Below are positions 17,065 to 25,159 of a DNA stretch of 64,000 nucleotides, piece by piece; within the stretch, counting starts at the first letter, position 1, and every line of letters starts with the position of its first letter. The position numbers and the translations under genes were made by a program. Source of the stretch: Chryseobacterium sp. C-71 (GTDB lineage Bacteria > Bacteroidota > Bacteroidia > Flavobacteriales > Weeksellaceae). The stretch is taken from positions 62,001 through 126,000 of the forward strand of contig NZ_CP087131.1 in the NCBI RefSeq assembly GCF_020911865.1, in the 5' to 3' direction. The notes below the pieces were generated by a model that did not search any database, had not been told where the DNA came from, and saw only the letters and a list, made by a program, of their open reading frames with translations.

Positions 17065-17880
17065 ATGAAAAAACATCTATTCATTATTACTTTAGCGGTT
17101 TCATCGCTACAATTTTTCTCAGCTCAAGACAAAAAAATCGCAGAAGAATGCATGCGAAAGGCCGATTACAAATGTGCCGAAGAGCAGTATGCAAAACTGG
17201 CTGACAAAGAAATGATTCAGCAGTATCAATCTGAATATTTCAATAATTTAGGTACAGCGCAAAGACGATTAGGAAAAACGGCGGCGGCTTTTAAATCTTA
17301 TGAATCTGCTTTGAAGTCAAATCCTAAGTCGGCGGCTGTGTACGCTAATTTGGGCTCGTTGCATAATCAAAAAGGAAGTAAAACCAAAGCATTGGATTAC
17401 CTGAATAAAGGTTTACTCATCGATGAAGAGAATGCTGAAATGTATCTGACTCGGGCTAAGGTTTATGAAAATCTAAACAAAAAAGATTTAGCCGAAAAAG
17501 ATTTAAATCAAATTCTAAGCTTTGCACCAGACAATATTTTTGCCCGTACAAGTTTAGCCAATCTGAAAAAGAGAAATGGTGACCTTGAAGGTTCTTTGAA
17601 AGATTACAACAAGCTGCTTTCAGAAAAACCAGAATCTCTTTTATACAATGGTAGAGCCGATGTTTATTTAAAACTAAAAAAGTATAAAGAGGCATTAGCA
17701 GACGTCAATAAAGCAATCTCAATCGATCCTAAATTTTCGCAATCATACGTAACGAAAGCACTAATTTTATTTGATTCTGCAAAAGATAAAGAAGCTTGTG
17801 CAAGTCTGGATAAAGCTGTTGCTACGGGATACGAAAAAGCGGCATTAACTGAGCAATATGCTAAATGTGTCAAAAAATAA
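17065..17880 (+). CDS. Exported TPR-repeat protein
   Basis: 271 residues from ATG 17065; the start is chosen because it gives a clean signal peptide (HLFIITLAVSSLQFFSAQ) and sits 1 base after the PAP2 stop. A longer in-frame start at 16993 lies inside the PAP2 gene and was rejected. After a CMRKADYKCAEEQY segment there are five or six TPR units between residues 45 and 250 (for example AAFKSYESALKSNPKSAAVYANLG). It is probably a periplasmic scaffold; no partner is known. Confidence 0.8.
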   Translation: MKKHLFIITLAVSSLQFFSAQDKKIAEECMRKADYKCAEEQYAKLADKEMIQQYQSEYFNNLGTAQRRLGKTAAAFKSYESALKSNPKSAAVYANLGSLHNQKGSKTKALDYLNKGLLIDEENAEMYLTRAKVYENLNKKDLAEKDLNQILSFAPDNIFARTSLANLKKRNGDLEGSLKDYNKLLSEKPESLLYNGRADVYLKLKKYKEALADVNKAISIDPKFSQSYVTKALILFDSAKDKEACASLDKAVATGYEKAALTEQYAKCVKK

Positions 17881-17896
17881 TTTAATGTTTTGACTT

Positions 17897-18883
17897 ATGG
17901 AAAGTCCTTATAAAGAACAAATTCAAAAAGAAAATACAGATACATTAGTTTATCAGGTACATGTCGCAAGTTTCAGTTATCAAAATGAATATATTGCCGC
18001 CTCAATAGATGAATTGAAAGAGAGAAATTATGATTTTTCAAGACTGACTCAAAACTTATACATTGAGTATGTGATTAGAGATTTTCCAATCGGATGGAGA
18101 AAGACATTGAGGAAAATGTTTGATGATCTATTAGAGAATGGATGGAATAACGACGTACCACTTAAATATAAATATACCTGGGGCGAATTTATGGTTAATG
18201 GTTTTCGAACTGAGGCGAACAACAAATGTGTGGATATTTATAAAAAATATAAAAAAATATTTCATTTGACTTGTAATGATTGTGGTAGTATAAAAAAAGT
18301 TGAACATTCTGGGGATGAATATTTGTGTAAAAAATGTATAGTCTCAAGTCTGCAAAAGAAGAGAGTTGCAAAAATCAATACGGTAGGATTCAAATATTAT
18401 GAATCATCTTTGAGAAAGTTTATGACTGTAAATTGGAGTGAAATTAAAAAAATAGAAATACAAGGCGGAGAAGGAGAATATTGGTTAAATTTATCTAAAA
18501 TAAATGATGAAGAAATTTTTATTGACGGATATGTTTATAATCCCACTCAGTATTTACCATTTAATTCGTCTAACACAGTAAACTTTTTCAAGTTGCTGAA
18601 AAAAATTCCGTTCCAATATCTGTCCAGCGAACAGATTGACCTAAGAAAAAGAATTTTGAACTTACAAAAATGCTTAGTTTGTGCACGAAAATCAGTTTTA
18701 GATGACAAATGCATAATTTGTAGGAGTAGCAATTCAAGAATTCTTCATCCCAGTAATTCCCAATTAAAAAGATATAAAACGATCGACGAAATAATCAGAA
18801 ATGAAAAAGAGAGGTTCAGATATCGTTTAAATTCTGTCGCGGAAACTAGATACAGATATAAAACGGATTCATCATTTAAATAA
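17897..18883 (+). CDS. Unknown protein with two zinc-ribbon-like Cys pairs
   Basis: 328 residues, no signal peptide. I do not recognise the family. Two knuckle-like clusters are visible: CNDC...CKKC near 125-145 and CLVC...CIIC near 257-275, each compatible with a structural zinc site. The part before residue 120 is rich in charged and aromatic residues, and the C-terminus is strongly basic (RFRYRLNSVAETRYRYK). Nucleic-acid binding is possible but only an inference. Codon use is more AT-rich than in trmL and the TPR gene. Gaps to its neighbours are 16 and 10 bases. Confidence 0.65.
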   Translation: MESPYKEQIQKENTDTLVYQVHVASFSYQNEYIAASIDELKERNYDFSRLTQNLYIEYVIRDFPIGWRKTLRKMFDDLLENGWNNDVPLKYKYTWGEFMVNGFRTEANNKCVDIYKKYKKIFHLTCNDCGSIKKVEHSGDEYLCKKCIVSSLQKKRVAKINTVGFKYYESSLRKFMTVNWSEIKKIEIQGGEGEYWLNLSKINDEEIFIDGYVYNPTQYLPFNSSNTVNFFKLLKKIPFQYLSSEQIDLRKRILNLQKCLVCARKSVLDDKCIICRSSNSRILHPSNSQLKRYKTIDEIIRNEKERFRYRLNSVAETRYRYKTDSSFK

Positions 18884-18893
18884 AATATTATTC

Positions 18894-19343
18894 ATGTTAA
18901 ACATTGTTCTTGTAGAACCGGAAATACCCAATAACACAGGCAATATCGGAAGATTATGCGTAGGAACCGAAAGCCGATTACACCTCATTCATCCTCTAGG
19001 ATTTTTAATTGACGACAAAAACCTCAAACGTTCAGGTTTAGATTATTGGGTGCATCTCGATGTTTCAGAATATGCCAATGTTGAAGAATGGATGAAGGTA
19101 ATCCCTGATATGTCAAGAGTTTTCCTGATGAGTTCTCATGCTGAAAAATCTTATCTTGAAATTGATTTTCAGGATGGTGACTGGCTGGTTTTCGGGAAAG
19201 AAAGTGTGGGTTTGAGCAAGGAAGTTTTAAATTTATTTGAAAACCATTTAACGATACCGATGTCGAAACTGATCAGAAGTTTTAATATTGCAAATTCTGT
19301 GGCGTTTGTAGTGGGAGAGGCAAAAAGGCAGATAGGTTTGTAA
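18894..19343 (+). CDS. trmL: tRNA (cytidine/uridine-34 2'-O)-methyltransferase
   Basis: 149 residues, the usual length for this small SPOUT enzyme. The N-terminal VLVEPEIPNNTGNIGR is diagnostic of TrmL, and the C-terminal knot includes FGKESVGLSKE and IPM...RSFNIANSVAF, which bind S-adenosylmethionine. It methylates the wobble ribose of tRNA-Leu isoacceptors in the cytoplasm as a dimer. It starts 10 bases after the zinc-ribbon gene. Confidence 0.95.
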   Translation: MLNIVLVEPEIPNNTGNIGRLCVGTESRLHLIHPLGFLIDDKNLKRSGLDYWVHLDVSEYANVEEWMKVIPDMSRVFLMSSHAEKSYLEIDFQDGDWLVFGKESVGLSKEVLNLFENHLTIPMSKLIRSFNIANSVAFVVGEAKRQIGL

Positions 19344-19448
19344 TAAATTAAAATAACTTTTTTATTGCAATGGCATTGTACATTCGCTAGATTTGGAAAT
19401 TAGGAAAAGACAAAACTTTTCAAATGGCTTAGTTGAAAAAATAATACG

Positions 19449-20930
19449 ATGAAAATTTTTATTCTTATATTTTTATTATCTCCTTTTTTTGCTTTTACGC
19501 AAATAAACAAAGAACTCGAATTTGAAATAAAAAAGTACGATTCTTTATCTTTGATAGGTGATTCCAGAATAATTGATAATTTTGATGAATTTGTATTGTT
19601 AAGAGATAAAGTAGAAACATCAATTCTTTCAAAAACGAATAAATCAGATTTAATAAGTTTCTATAGACAAGAAATTCCTTTGACTTTTAGAAAATTAATT
19701 ATTCAAAAATTGTTTGCAGACAAGGATACAGCAATTGTTGTTCAACTTTTTAAAGCAACCATTGGAAGAAAAGATATAGTAACAGAAAGCCATGCTATTA
19801 GAAATTTTGATCCAGAGATTGGATCTATTATTTATAACGGAGAATTGTTTGAAAATTTAACAATAAATCCCAAAACGTATGAGAGTAGAGAAAGTGCTAT
19901 AAAAGATGAACTATTAAATTTTATTTTTGCATCTGAACCATTAAATGAAAATTTGTTGTCCAATATTCAATATGCCATTCCTTTGAAAAAAGAATATTAT
20001 GATGCAATTAAAAAACTGGTCAAAGAGAAAAATTTCCCTTACTTGCTTAAATATATAGCTAAATTTAAGAAACAGGAAGATATAGAATTTATTAAAAGTT
20101 TTGGTGACAAATCTTTCTTTGCGATACAGGAGTTTCCTGATGAAAAATTTATTCCATTTTTAGAGCAGTTTATTGAAAAATTTGCAGGTGATGAAGATTT
20201 TTTTGCGTACCAAAACTATTTGAGAACTGTTGCAGAATTTTGTAGCCCAAAAGCAAAGATACTTGTTGAAAAAATATTTAATTCTAATAATCCAAGCAGA
20301 AGTTTTTTGATTTCAACTTTGAGTAGGAGTACTTATGATTTTAAGAACGAATTGTTTGTTGATCATTATTGTGAACTTTATTATCCATACATAAAAGATG
20401 CTTGGATAAATGATGGAGTATTAAGTAATTATGTGTTTGAAAATTATACAAAAAAAATGCTTAATAATGATGACCTTGCAAAGTATCTATATGATGGATT
20501 TAAAAAAATTAAAATAAATGAATTTTCTGCACGTGATATTGATAATGAAGGAGTAGAATTACCAAATCTTTATCAAACGAAGATCAAGTTTTTAAAAACC
20601 CTAAATAGTACAATGTATCAAGAGATTGTAAACAAATATATCTTAGAACTAGATTTTTTGCAACATTTGAATTTTTTCATAAAATTTCTTGATGATAGAC
20701 AAGCAATTTTAAATGCTGAAGATGCTATAAAAATGAGGATTGATAAAGAAGAAAATTCTAATTATTTAATATATGCTGCAAAGACATTAAAACAATTTGA
20801 TTACAAAGAGTTATTTGACTATACAGTTAAAGCAATAAAAAAAATAAAACCTAAAGTAATGCAAGGAGATCACGATTACAGCCAAGAACAAATAAAAATT
20901 TTTGAAAAGCAATTTGATCTTTCTTTATAA
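19449..20930 (+). CDS. Exported protein of unknown function
   Basis: 493 residues. A signal peptide (IFILIFLLSPFFAFTQ) is clear; the rest is mostly helical and very rich in Lys, Glu, Phe and Asn. There may be HEAT-like helical pairs in the middle, since segments such as YLLKYIAKFKKQEDIEF and FIPFLEQFIEKF recur, but I cannot define repeats with confidence. I do not recognise a family. The gene is noticeably more AT-rich than its neighbours trmL and rlmH, suggesting lower constraint or recent acquisition. Confidence 0.65.
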   Translation: MKIFILIFLLSPFFAFTQINKELEFEIKKYDSLSLIGDSRIIDNFDEFVLLRDKVETSILSKTNKSDLISFYRQEIPLTFRKLIIQKLFADKDTAIVVQLFKATIGRKDIVTESHAIRNFDPEIGSIIYNGELFENLTINPKTYESRESAIKDELLNFIFASEPLNENLLSNIQYAIPLKKEYYDAIKKLVKEKNFPYLLKYIAKFKKQEDIEFIKSFGDKSFFAIQEFPDEKFIPFLEQFIEKFAGDEDFFAYQNYLRTVAEFCSPKAKILVEKIFNSNNPSRSFLISTLSRSTYDFKNELFVDHYCELYYPYIKDAWINDGVLSNYVFENYTKKMLNNDDLAKYLYDGFKKIKINEFSARDIDNEGVELPNLYQTKIKFLKTLNSTMYQEIVNKYILELDFLQHLNFFIKFLDDRQAILNAEDAIKMRIDKEENSNYLIYAAKTLKQFDYKELFDYTVKAIKKIKPKVMQGDHDYSQEQIKIFEKQFDLSL

Positions 20931-20969
20931 TTTTTTGAATACAGACAAATGTTTTTTAAAAAATATATC

Positions 20970-21443
20970 TCAATCGTTGTGGTAAGGTTTTCCCTGCAAA
21001 ATCTGGTCAGCACGATATAATTGTTCAACGATAAATAACCGGATCATCTGGTGGGTAAATGTCATTTTAGAAAGTGACATTTTTTCGTTTGCTCTAGTAT
21101 AAATTTCGTCTGAAAAACCATAAGCCCCGCCAATCAAAATGTGAATTTTTTTGACAGAAGAATTCATCCAACTGTCAATTTTCTGGGAAAATTCTCTGCT
21201 GGTGAACTGTTTTCCTTTTTCGTCTAAAATAGTAACCCAGTCATTTTTTTCAATATAATTCTGAAATAATTTTGCTTCTTCTTTTTTTAAAAGATCAGGC
21301 GAAAGATTTTTTGCGTTTTTAATGTCGGGAATCTCTACAATTTCAAAATTCCAGTGTTTGGGAAGTCGGGTGAGATAATAGCTGATTAAAGAGGTGATTT
21401 CCTTATCGTCAGTTTTCCCGATGCAAAGTAGATTAATGCGCAT
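20970..21443 (-). CDS. rlmH: 23S rRNA (pseudouridine-1915 N3)-methyltransferase
   Basis: 157 residues, as in E. coli RlmH (SPOUT). The N-terminal RINLLCIGKT is followed by the cofactor-site block LDEKGKQFTSREF, then LIGGAYGFSDE and the C-terminal MTFTHQMIRLFIVEQLYRADQILQG with the knot. It methylates the pseudouridine at position 1915 in helix 69 of the assembled ribosome. It is convergent with the unknown exported protein and divergent from the DUF4421 gene. Confidence 0.95.
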   Translation of the reverse strand: MRINLLCIGKTDDKEITSLISYYLTRLPKHWNFEIVEIPDIKNAKNLSPDLLKKEEAKLFQNYIEKNDWVTILDEKGKQFTSREFSQKIDSWMNSSVKKIHILIGGAYGFSDEIYTRANEKMSLSKMTFTHQMIRLFIVEQLYRADQILQGKPYHND

Positions 21444-21542
21444 TTTTTAGCTTTAAATAGAAAGAACAAAGATACTTATATTTAAAAAAGATTAATGATT
21501 ATTATTAAAATCTGTATTTTTACATTAATCAGCAAATACAAT

Positions 21543-22577
21543 ATGAAATCCTCGGTATTTTTTTCATTATTTTTAAGCTTTTCGACAATTGAATACAGTC
21601 AGGAAATCAGTGATCCTGATGAAAAAAAATATCTTGAAGATGACCGTCACAAAATCTCGCTTGTAGGTGGAATAAGCTATATCAACAATTCTTTCGGGTT
21701 GTTTTATGAAGGTGAAACTTTTAGGCTGAAACCCAATGATTCTTTTTACACAGAATTTTTCCTTCGATACCGATGGGTGGACGCCAGTATATCTTTTGCA
21801 CCAAAGTTTGTGAGGATAAATAATGACGACGATACCAAAGGAAAAACCAAATATTTCAATCTCGGATTTGCTTTTTTTATCAGCCCAAAACTCAGACAAT
21901 ATGTCAACTTTAATCAGGTAAAAGGTCTTTATTTAGAAGATACTAAAAGATTTTTTGAAACTGTTTTAAATGACGAATTTACACAGGAATTAAGTAATGA
22001 TTTAATGCAATTTCCGGATGCTAAATATCAATCTTTTACAGGTGACACGAGTTATCTGTTGTTCGGCAAAAAGGAAAATTACAGAACGTACACCAATATG
22101 ACTTATAAACCTCTGAAGAATGATTTTGTTTTGCTCACAGGTTTGGTTTATCAATACAACCTGATGAAAGATACGAATCGTGCAAGGTATCAAGGTTTAG
22201 AAATTAATGATACAGAAAATGGAAATTCTGTCACCAAAGATGTAAGACTGACCTTGAGAACAGGTGGCGGAATGCAAAAAATAATAGGGAAAAACTGGTA
22301 TGCAATTGTAGAAATTTATCCGCAAATACACTACGGTTACTTGATAGATGAAAATTATAATGAATTTAATGTTGGTCTCAATTCTTACTCCAGAATAGGA
22401 TTTGATAATGGAAAATGGTTTTTCGGCGGCGGTGCACAACTGAATTGGATCAACAGCAATAATGATAATTTTTATTCAACTACCAATTGGTTATTTCGTT
22501 TCGGATTGGGTTTTAGAATAAAATCCCCTAAATTTGTAGACAAACAGTTTGACAAAATTGATCAAATTTTAAAATAA
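21543..22577 (+). CDS. DUF4421-like exported protein
   Basis: 344 residues from ATG 21543, which gives a signal peptide (SSVFFSLFLSFSTIEYSQ); the upstream ATG at 21495 would put 16 residues ahead of it and is less likely. The alternating aromatic/polar strands (YRWVDASISFAPKF, KTKYFNLGFAFFISPK, WFFGGGAQLNWI, FRFGLGFRIKSPKF) indicate an outer-membrane beta-barrel, and the SFAPKF and GKTKYF blocks fit DUF4421. No function is known. It ends 3 bases before the BrkB-type gene. Confidence 0.65.
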   Translation: MKSSVFFSLFLSFSTIEYSQEISDPDEKKYLEDDRHKISLVGGISYINNSFGLFYEGETFRLKPNDSFYTEFFLRYRWVDASISFAPKFVRINNDDDTKGKTKYFNLGFAFFISPKLRQYVNFNQVKGLYLEDTKRFFETVLNDEFTQELSNDLMQFPDAKYQSFTGDTSYLLFGKKENYRTYTNMTYKPLKNDFVLLTGLVYQYNLMKDTNRARYQGLEINDTENGNSVTKDVRLTLRTGGGMQKIIGKNWYAIVEIYPQIHYGYLIDENYNEFNVGLNSYSRIGFDNGKWFFGGGAQLNWINSNNDNFYSTTNWLFRFGLGFRIKSPKFVDKQFDKIDQILK

Positions 22578-22580
22578 AAA

Positions 22581-23618
22581 ATGGGTATTAAGGTTCCGGG
22601 TTTTCTTTTGAAGGTTCAAGATTTTCTAGACGATATACATATTCCGCTTCTGGGAATATCGCTTTGGCAGTTGTTTCAAATATATTTTGCAGGTGTTTTC
22701 AAAGGTAAAATAGGGAAGAAGGCCGCCGCAATCTCCTGGAGTTTTACGTTGAGTCTTTTTCCTTTTATTCTATTTTTGCTTTCTGTTTTACCATATATGC
22801 CGCATTATGATAAGCTTCAGTTTTATATTTTTGAGGTGTTGATGCACAATATTTTCCCATCCAACATCGAAGGAGATGTGAGAGGTTATATTGAAAATAA
22901 TATCATCCCCAACATGAAGGGAATCAGTAATTTAACGATTCTTATTGCCCTTGTTTTTGCGACTAACGGAACATTTTCTATTATTAATGGTTTTAACGAA
23001 AATTCTAAAGAAAAGCTTCCTGATGTTAAAGAATTTATTCTGTCATTTTTTATCACAATTGGCTTTGTTACCATCGTGTTTTTAGCGCTTTTTGGCGTTT
23101 ACTATTCTGAGGTTGTTCTTAAGCTTTTTACACCAAAATATAATATTTCCTGGCTTGTCAATAACCTTTCAAAAATCATTGGTTTTGTGTCATTTCCGGT
23201 ATTCTTTTTCCTTTTGCTTGCCATGTTTTATTGGTTGGGAACGGTAAAAATAATCAGATTCAGACAGGCAATTCCCGGAGCGATTCTCACGACGGTTTTA
23301 TTTATTCTTACAACTTATCTCTTTACGCTTTATGTGAAAAATATTGCCCGATATAACGTACTATACGGATCGATTGGAAGTATGATTTTATTGATGGTTT
23401 GGGTAAATGTCAACGTTTATCTCCTGCTTTTCGGGAATGAATTGAATATGGCTCTGCGAAAATTAAGAGTTGAAAAACTTTTGGCAGACGAACTCAAAAA
23501 AGAAGCCTCTCATTATCAATCAAAAAGTGAAGAACCCAATCTCGACAGTGATGAAGAGCATATCCGCAGTATTATACAAGAAATTAAAAAAGAAGAAGAT
23601 GAAAAATCTAACGGTTAA
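22581..23618 (+). CDS. YihY/BrkB-family inner-membrane protein
   Basis: 345 residues with six membrane helices and an acidic C-terminal tail. The AAAISWSFTLSLFPFILFLL segment, the GTFSIINGFNE motif and RYNVLYGSIGSMILLMVWVN are characteristic of the YihY/BrkB family. The family was once annotated as ribonuclease BN by error; its real role (possibly transport) is unresolved. It follows the DUF4421 gene closely and its end overlaps the next lipoprotein start by 20 bases. Confidence 0.85.
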   Translation: MGIKVPGFLLKVQDFLDDIHIPLLGISLWQLFQIYFAGVFKGKIGKKAAAISWSFTLSLFPFILFLLSVLPYMPHYDKLQFYIFEVLMHNIFPSNIEGDVRGYIENNIIPNMKGISNLTILIALVFATNGTFSIINGFNENSKEKLPDVKEFILSFFITIGFVTIVFLALFGVYYSEVVLKLFTPKYNISWLVNNLSKIIGFVSFPVFFFLLLAMFYWLGTVKIIRFRQAIPGAILTTVLFILTTYLFTLYVKNIARYNVLYGSIGSMILLMVWVNVNVYLLLFGNELNMALRKLRVEKLLADELKKEASHYQSKSEEPNLDSDEEHIRSIIQEIKKEEDEKSNG

Positions 23619-23976
23619 AATTTTATTTTTGTTTGTTTTGATGATTTTACAATCTTGTGAGCAGATTCTTGATCAAGCCGAAGAAAATCGTGCTCAGGAA
23701 AGTTTCACCTCAGAGTTTATGGGATATTATAAGGGAAGCTACACAGGTGATTTGAGCGGATCTTTGGAGGTTAATGTAAGAAAAGACGCAAGTGTACAAG
23801 TAATAAGAAGTACCGCTGGAAATCCTGATACTTATATTACAAATCTTATCATGAGTTCCTTTAATGGTGTTTCTCAATCGCCAGCAGGTTTTATGCTCAT
23901 CGGAAATATGCAGACAAAAAATGGAACTTGGAAAATGGGTAACCTTAAAGGAACCTGGAGTGTGAATAAAAACTAA
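23599..23976 (+). CDS. Small lipoprotein of unknown function
   Basis: 125 residues from ATG 23599 (MKNLTVKILFLFVLMILQSC); the lipobox is LQSC. The longer in-frame start at 23470 lies within the BrkB gene and lacks a signal peptide. The mature part has repeated beta-strand patterns such as GYYKGSYTGDLSGSLEV and NGTWKMGNLKGTWSVNKN, suggesting a small lipocalin- or beta-barrel-like fold. It starts inside the BrkB gene (20-base overlap) and its stop codon overlaps the convergent nhaA stop by 3 bases. Confidence 0.7.
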   Translation: MKNLTVKILFLFVLMILQSCEQILDQAEENRAQESFTSEFMGYYKGSYTGDLSGSLEVNVRKDASVQVIRSTAGNPDTYITNLIMSSFNGVSQSPAGFMLIGNMQTKNGTWKMGNLKGTWSVNKN

Positions 23977-25157
23977 TCTTCTTCATCTTCAATTTCCATA
24001 GTTTTTGACGAGCTCAAATTCAAAATAACATATCCCGAAATTGCTGCAATAAAAGAAGCAATCAGAATCGCAAATTTAGCTTCGTCCTGAATCTGAATTT
24101 CTCCTTTAAATGAAAGTAAAGCGATGAAAATTGACATCGTAAAGCCTATTCCGGCCAAAAGTCCGACACCCAACATCTGCGTCCATGAAGAATTTTGAGG
24201 AAGCGAACTGACTTTGAATTTGATGGCAATCCATGAAAAAAGATTGATCCCTATTAATTTTCCTAAAACCAATCCGCAGACAATTCCCAAACCTAAACCA
24301 CTGAAAAGCCCGTCAACCATTCCATTGGTAAAAGTAATGTTGGTATTGGTTAAAGCGAAAATCGGCATGATGAAAAAGCCTACCGGAAAATGAAGCTGAT
24401 GTTCTAGTTTTTCTAAAGGTGAAATTTCTGTTGTAGAAATATTTGTCGGAATTGAAAATGCCAAAACAACACCCGCAATCGTTGCATGAATTCCTGAATG
24501 ATGCAAAAAATACCAAAGAAATAATCCCGGAATAAGGTAAAATATGATTTTTGTGACTTTAAAATAGTTAAGTAAAAAAAGCAATGCAGAAACTCCCAAA
24601 GAAAGGAAAATGTACATCCAGTGAATTTGCTCGGTATAAAAAATGGCGATCACCAAAATAGCACCCAAATCATCAACAATTGCCAAAGCTGCGAGAAATA
24701 TTTTAATCGCATTAGGAACTTTTTTCCCAAGCATCGAAATGATTGCCAAAGAAAAAGCAATATCTGTCGCCATCGGTATTCCCCAACCGTTGCTATGATC
24801 AGTTCCGTAGTTAAAAGCAGTATAAATAATTGCCGGAACAATCATTCCGCCAATTGCAGCAAATATAGGAAGAGAAGCATTTTTAAAAGATGAAAGCTCA
24901 CCTTCGACGATTTCTCGTTTGATTTCTAGACCTACTAAAAGAAAGAAAATGGCCATCAAACCATCGTTAATCCAAATACTGACAGGATATTTCAGATGGA
25001 ATAGATTAAGACCAATTTCTTGATCTAAAAAATTCTGAAAGTTTTCGGCCAAAGAAGAATTGGCGATTCCTAATGCCAATGCGACACAAAGTATCAATAA
25101 AACTCCTGACGACTGGCTGCTTTCGAAGAATTTTTTAAAGTATATGCTTAATTTCAT
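23973..25157 (-). CDS. nhaA: Na+/H+ antiporter NhaA
   Basis: 394 residues, typical length, with about 12 membrane segments. The ion-binding Asp pair is in ALAIVDDLGAILVIA; NDGLMAIFFLLVGLEIKRE in helix 2 and GIGFTMSIFIALL near the end are diagnostic. It exchanges protons for sodium in the inner membrane, in pH and salt homeostasis. The start is 2 bases after the rsh stop, so the two are probably cotranscribed. Confidence 0.95.
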   Translation of the reverse strand: MKLSIYFKKFFESSQSSGVLLILCVALALGIANSSLAENFQNFLDQEIGLNLFHLKYPVSIWINDGLMAIFFLLVGLEIKREIVEGELSSFKNASLPIFAAIGGMIVPAIIYTAFNYGTDHSNGWGIPMATDIAFSLAIISMLGKKVPNAIKIFLAALAIVDDLGAILVIAIFYTEQIHWMYIFLSLGVSALLFLLNYFKVTKIIFYLIPGLFLWYFLHHSGIHATIAGVVLAFSIPTNISTTEISPLEKLEHQLHFPVGFFIMPIFALTNTNITFTNGMVDGLFSGLGLGIVCGLVLGKLIGINLFSWIAIKFKVSSLPQNSSWTQMLGVGLLAGIGFTMSIFIALLSFKGEIQIQDEAKFAILIASFIAAISGYVILNLSSSKTMEIEDEED

Positions 25158-25159
25158 GC

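Noticed and set aside
23470..23598. Upstream start for the small lipoprotein
   Set aside because: It lies inside the BrkB gene and hides the lipobox; ATG 23599 gives a normal lipoprotein signal.
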